Assembly: GCF_003711515.1 (NCBI RefSeq)
Contig: NW_021167080.1
Coordinates: 3,074,155-3,138,154, forward strand
Direction of reading: 5' to 3'
Length of the DNA stretch: 64,000 nt
From: Sodiomyces alkalinus F11
Lineage: Eukaryota; Ascomycota; Sordariomycetes; Glomerellales; Plectosphaerellaceae
In this document: positions 60,776 to 64,000 of the stretch, in pieces
Layout of the letters: every line of letters begins with the position of its first letter
Position numbering within the stretch: the stretch's first letter is position 1
Notes under the pieces: generated by a model
What the model was told of the DNA's origin: nothing
The model's input: only the letters and a program-made list of their open reading frames with translations
Database searches by the model: none
Program-made: the position numbers and the translations under genes

Positions 60776-61118
60776 GGTCGTGTATCGTGGTCTTTTTACG
60801 GCGGCGTGGGGGAGAGTGATGTTGGGATCTGTGGTGCGGCGTAGGTGGGGATAGGTCGGGGGATGTGATGGTGTGCTGTGACGATGTACAAAGTAAGGAA
60901 TGTTTCAATGTTACAGGGGGGCGGACGAGAAACCGTTGAGCTTTCCAGCTTCACTTCAGTGTTATCGATAAGAGATAACGCATCAGATAACGGAGACGAG
61001 ACGATAGGAATTTACCCCGCCAAAACTGCACTCTCACTCCTTTTCCCCCTGGAGAGGTTCGTCTCTTTAATTGTAGCCGACGCATTTGTAACTTCGTCTC
61101 ACAAGTTGCAAACAAAAG
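60776..61118. promoter_or_regulatory. divergent promoter region of SNU23 and DPH5
   Basis: The 343 bases between the start codons of SNU23 (-) and DPH5 (+) must hold both promoters. No TATA box is evident; a GATAAGAGATAACG-like string near 60966-60980 contains GATA core motifs on the plus strand. Confidence 0.5.
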
Positions 61119-62103
61119 ATGCTGTACCTCGTGGGCCTCGGTCTCGCGGACGAGACTGACATTACCGTCAAGGGTCTCGAAATCGTGAAAAAGGCCTCCC
61201 GCGTCTACCTGGAAGCTTACACAAGCATTCTCCTGGTAGACCAGTCTGTCCTGGTCCGAAACCCCTTCCTCTTTTTTTTTGGCGCCCTTTCCTTCCCCCA
61301 ATTGGCGATTTCTTTATTTCTTTCTCGCGTCCTTCATCTCCTCGTCCTCCCTTGACTCACTAACGAAACACAACCAGGAAACCTACTATGGCCGGTCCAT
61401 CGTCATCGCCGACCGCGAAATGGTCGAGTCCAACAGCGACGAAATCCTCCGCGACGCACAGACCGAAGACGTGGCCTTCCTGGTGGTAGGCGACCCCTTC
61501 GGCGCCACCACCCACACCGACCTCGTCCTCCGCGCGCGCGAGCTCGCCATCCCCGTGGCCGCCGTGCCCAACGCCTCGATCCTCTCCGGCATCGGCGCCG
61601 CGGGCCTGCAGCTGTACAACTTTGGCCAGACGGTGTCGATGGTCTTTTTCACGGACAGCTGGCGCCCGGCCTCGTTCTACGACCGCATCAAGGAGAACCG
61701 CGCCATCGGGCTCCATACCCTCGTCCTCCTCGACATCAAGGTCAAGGAGCAGAGCTTGGAGAATTTGGCGCGGGGCCGCAGGGTTTACGAGCCGCCGCGG
61801 TACATGACTGTCGGGCAATGCGCGCAGCAGATGCTGGAGATTGAGGAGGAGAAGGGGGAGGGGGTGTATTCCCCTGATAGTCTTGCCATTGGGGCTGCGC
61901 GCGTGGGCGGCAAGGAGCAGAAGTTCGTGGCCGGCACGTTGAGGGAGCTGTGCGATGCGGACGAGGTTATGGGACCGCCTTTGCATAGCTTGGTTTTGCT
62001 GGGGAGGCGGACGCATGAGCTTGAGCATGAGTTTGTCCGTGACTTTGCGCTGAATAAGGAGACGTGGGATAGGATATGGAAGGCCGAGTACGGAAAGCAA
62101 TGA
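61119..62103 (+). CDS. DPH5: DPH5, diphthine methyl ester synthase
   Basis: SAM-dependent methyltransferase that repeatedly methylates the 3-amino-3-carboxypropyl-His intermediate of eEF2 in diphthamide biosynthesis. Two exons (61119-61253 and 61378-62103) give 286 residues; the join restores [14 protein letters not shown]. The tetrapyrrole-methylase fold is evident: [21 protein letters not shown] at the start, [16 protein letters not shown] near 98-113, [25 protein letters not shown], and the C-terminal [15 protein letters not shown]. Length fits the family. The donor is GTCCGA, a weaker site. Confidence 0.96.
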
Positions 62104-62188
62104 CAATTATATCATAATTCGTTACGCCGTCCTTTGTTTTGCGAGCCGACGCAAATTACTCGCGTCCTGCTACTTATCATTACATCGA

Positions 62189-62191
<3 letters not shown>

Positions 62192-62236
<45 letters not shown>
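62192..62236. repeat. CT dinucleotide microsatellite
   Basis: Forty-five bases of pure CT just downstream of the DPH5 stop and 28 bases before the stop codon of the convergent BLI-3-like gene, within overlapping 3' untranslated regions. Confidence 0.95.
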
Positions 62237-62239
<3 letters not shown>

Positions 62240-62263
62240 CCTTCAAATGCGGTCCCTTTCCAA

Positions 62264-62991
62264 CTACTCAGCAGACAGATGTGACTCCCTCCACTGCTTC
62301 ACCTCGGCCACGGAAATCTCGCGCAGGCTATTCACATGGGCGGCGCTGCCGGTGACGATTCCCTCGGCGATCTGGAAGATTCTGCCGAGGGCGGTACGGT
62401 GGTTGACGGCGTAGGTGATGGTGTTGGCCTGGACGCGGATGATGCCGATGCGGGGATCGTTCTCGGAGCCGTCATGCTTGCCGTCTCCAAGGTCGCCGAC
62501 CCAGGCCTTGAGGGCGGGGGAGTAGTGTTTCTTGACGAGGGCGCGATCGGTGACGATGCTGCACACGCCCGAGACGGAGGCCCAGTCACCCGCGCTGTTG
62601 ATGAAGGAGATGTTGACGTGGGGGTCGCCGACGATCTCGTCCATCTTGTGGGTTTCGGTGTTGGTGTGGAAGAGGAGATCGATGCCGCCGGATTCCTGGG
62701 AAACAAGTGAGCTGTGAGCATTATGCGAGTTGATTGGCGGAGGGGAGGGGGAAGCAAAGGAAAGGATGTGGGACGAACGGTAGCTGCTAGGGCCATGGCT
62801 CGCGAAACGAGGTGACCAGTGGCGGCGTCTCGGGTGGTCATCATGGCCAGTTTGGTGGCCTTGATGAAATCGGCAAAGTCTTCGACCTTCTGCTCCAGGG
62901 GAGGATCGTCTTTGTTGGCCTCCTTGTAGGGGTCTGCCGGAGCATCGCCCGTGGAGGCATTGGAGAACTTTTGGGGCTCCGAGTGGGACAT
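62264..62991 (-). CDS. bli-3: BLI-3-like protein (pyridoxamine 5'-phosphate oxidase/flavin-reductase fold)
   Basis: Two exons (62991-62779 and 62695-62264) give 214 residues of the FMN-binding split-barrel fold seen in pyridoxamine phosphate oxidases and general stress protein 26. Segments SNASTGDAPADPYKEANKDDPPLEQKVEDFADF, MMTTRDAATGHLVSRAMAL, GIDLLFHTNTETHKMDEI, VNISFINSAGDWASVSGV and YSPALKAWVGDLGDGKHDG follow the order of Neurospora BLI-3, the product of a blue-light-induced gene. Enzymatic activity is not established for the family. A TATATAA box lies about 150 bases upstream on the minus strand. Whether this copy is light-regulated cannot be told from the sequence. Confidence 0.9.
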
Positions 62992-64000
62992 GATGGAAAC
63001 AGGGGGAGGTCAGGTAAGATTGTTTTCGGTTCTTCTGTGAATTTCAATGACCGTAAGCAGGTTGATAAGGAGAAACTCAAACACTTTGATCACAACACAG
63101 GGCAGTCGATTCGTCAAGTAAGGTACCTTACCTTGGATTATATATCAAGCCCAGCGTCGGAAGAGCACAGCAGGTGCCACGGTGCTTCCTTCCCCGCCGA
63201 TGACGGATCATGGACTGTCTGACCTCATGTGGTTTTACATTCCCGCAGTAATGTCATCATCGACATGGCAGGACCTTCCACTACTCGGTACCTTATGATA
63301 CTTTAGCTTGTTCACCATGTTGGTATCGATAAGGGTGCGCGCAGTATGAGGGTGATGGTGACGTCACCTACAGTGGCCTCAGCCGGGGTTTTCAGTCCCC
63401 AGTCCCTTATTATTAGAGAACTAGCGATTTATGTTCAGGGTACTACTACAGCCTACTACGACGAGTAGCTGCACATCTGAGCAACCACGCCCCCGTTCTT
63501 ACCGCTTCTTCTTTATGGACTGGTGTGTGTCGATTTGTTCGAGTCGGAGTCGGAGTCGGAATCTCAGCCGGGCGAGACCTGGACTAATTACCTTAGTTAC
63601 CTTCTATATCCCGTCCGAGTGGCGTACGAAGCAGGTACTTTTATACTTCGTGATGGAATAAGGTAGCAAACAAACGACAGACAACAGGAAAACCACAGGC
63701 AGACCATAAGCAGGTCTATGTCTAAACACGTACGGATACTCAGTATTTATTCTCCTGCCCATCGTCGGTCAATCAGTCTCTTTCCCCAGTTTCTGCCGAC
63801 CTTTACAATATAACAACCAGCCCATCAGAAGTGCGGTATCCGTACATGTACATCTGTCGGCAAGCGACCGGTGAAAACAAAGATCCGACCATGGCTGAGC
63901 GGACCAACGCGGCGTTTTGAGGCTTCTAATTTATGCCAGTCTCTGTTACTCCCCTCCTGTCCACATCCGTACTTTCATTCCATCGGTTTTCCAGAAGACG
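62992..64000. other. BLI-3-like upstream region and right flank
   Basis: No gene is supported in the last kilobase. It carries a perfect 12-bp palindrome TAAGGTACCTTA at 63119-63130 and related strings at 63289-63296 and 63587-63600, and a GGAGTC/CGGAGT repeat near 63542-63560. The left end is the promoter of the BLI-3-like gene. Confidence 0.6.
63138..63144 (-). promoter_or_regulatory. TATA box of the BLI-3-like gene
   Basis: On the minus strand TATATAA lies about 150 bases before the start codon, next to the palindrome TAAGGTACCTTA. A TATA box is in keeping with an inducible gene. Identified by eye only. Confidence 0.45.

Noticed and set aside
62192..62236. CT repeat as a coding or regulatory element
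   Set aside because: It lies between two converging stops; nothing supports a role beyond a microsatellite.

Overview
The window reads as a GC-rich nuclear contig of a filamentous ascomycete, most likely a sordariomycete. The grounds are short spliceosomal introns (59-182 nt) with GTANGT-like donors and CT[A/G]AC-like branch sites, CT-rich leaders before start codons, many trinucleotide-encoded Gln/Gly/Ser tracts, a Zn2Cys6-type protein, a BLI-3-like protein and a Neurospora-like Ras. I see no operons, CRISPR arrays, prophage or intact transposons. The species cannot be named from the sequence alone.

Layout. 1-9.4 kb: ALG1 (+), an intron-containing tRNA-Val(AAC) (-), a dynamin-superfamily GTPase (+) and a small secreted cyanovirin-like protein (+). 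9.4-24.7 kb: two large single-exon genes, IML1 (-) and an LST4/FNIP homologue (+), facing away from each other across a 5-kb gene-free spacer. 26-39.2 kb: a compact housekeeping block made of the cohesin loader SCC2/MIS4 (-), RPA12 of RNA polymerase I (+), deoxyhypusine hydroxylase LIA1 (-), NBP35 (+), a GMF/AIM7 actin regulator (-) and a MoaB/CinA-type protein (+). Several of these share divergent promoters. 41-47.3 kb: RAS1 (+), then a 1,248-residue polyQ protein (-) with six tandem zinc-cluster-like modules, the most unusual protein here. 48.6-58.3 kb: two cell-surface genes diverging from a 4.2-kb spacer, a Thr-rich GPI-type wall protein (-) and a kelch-type single-pass membrane protein (+). 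58.7-63 kb: an E2 enzyme related to Ubc15/UBE2G (-), SNU23 (-), DPH5 (+) and a BLI-3-like flavin-reductase-fold protein (-).

Functional themes are nutrient and growth signalling (IML1 and LST4 act on the Gtr/Rag GTPases upstream of TORC1; Ras1), translation-factor modification (LIA1 on eIF5A, DPH5 on eEF2), iron biochemistry (NBP35, LIA1), chromosome biology (SCC2) and the cell surface. I derived exon boundaries by joining reading frames at GT/AG (once GC/AG) sites so that conserved protein motifs are restored. All spliced models keep frame, but none is supported by transcript data.

The best candidates for something new are the six-module zinc-cluster protein with its central acidic segment and second Cys/His-rich C-terminus; the IML1-LST4 head-to-head pair; the eight-exon CinA-like gene with 9-nt and 18-nt exons, a GC-AG intron and two possible start codons; and a recurring TACCTAAGGTA-type palindrome family in the spacers.
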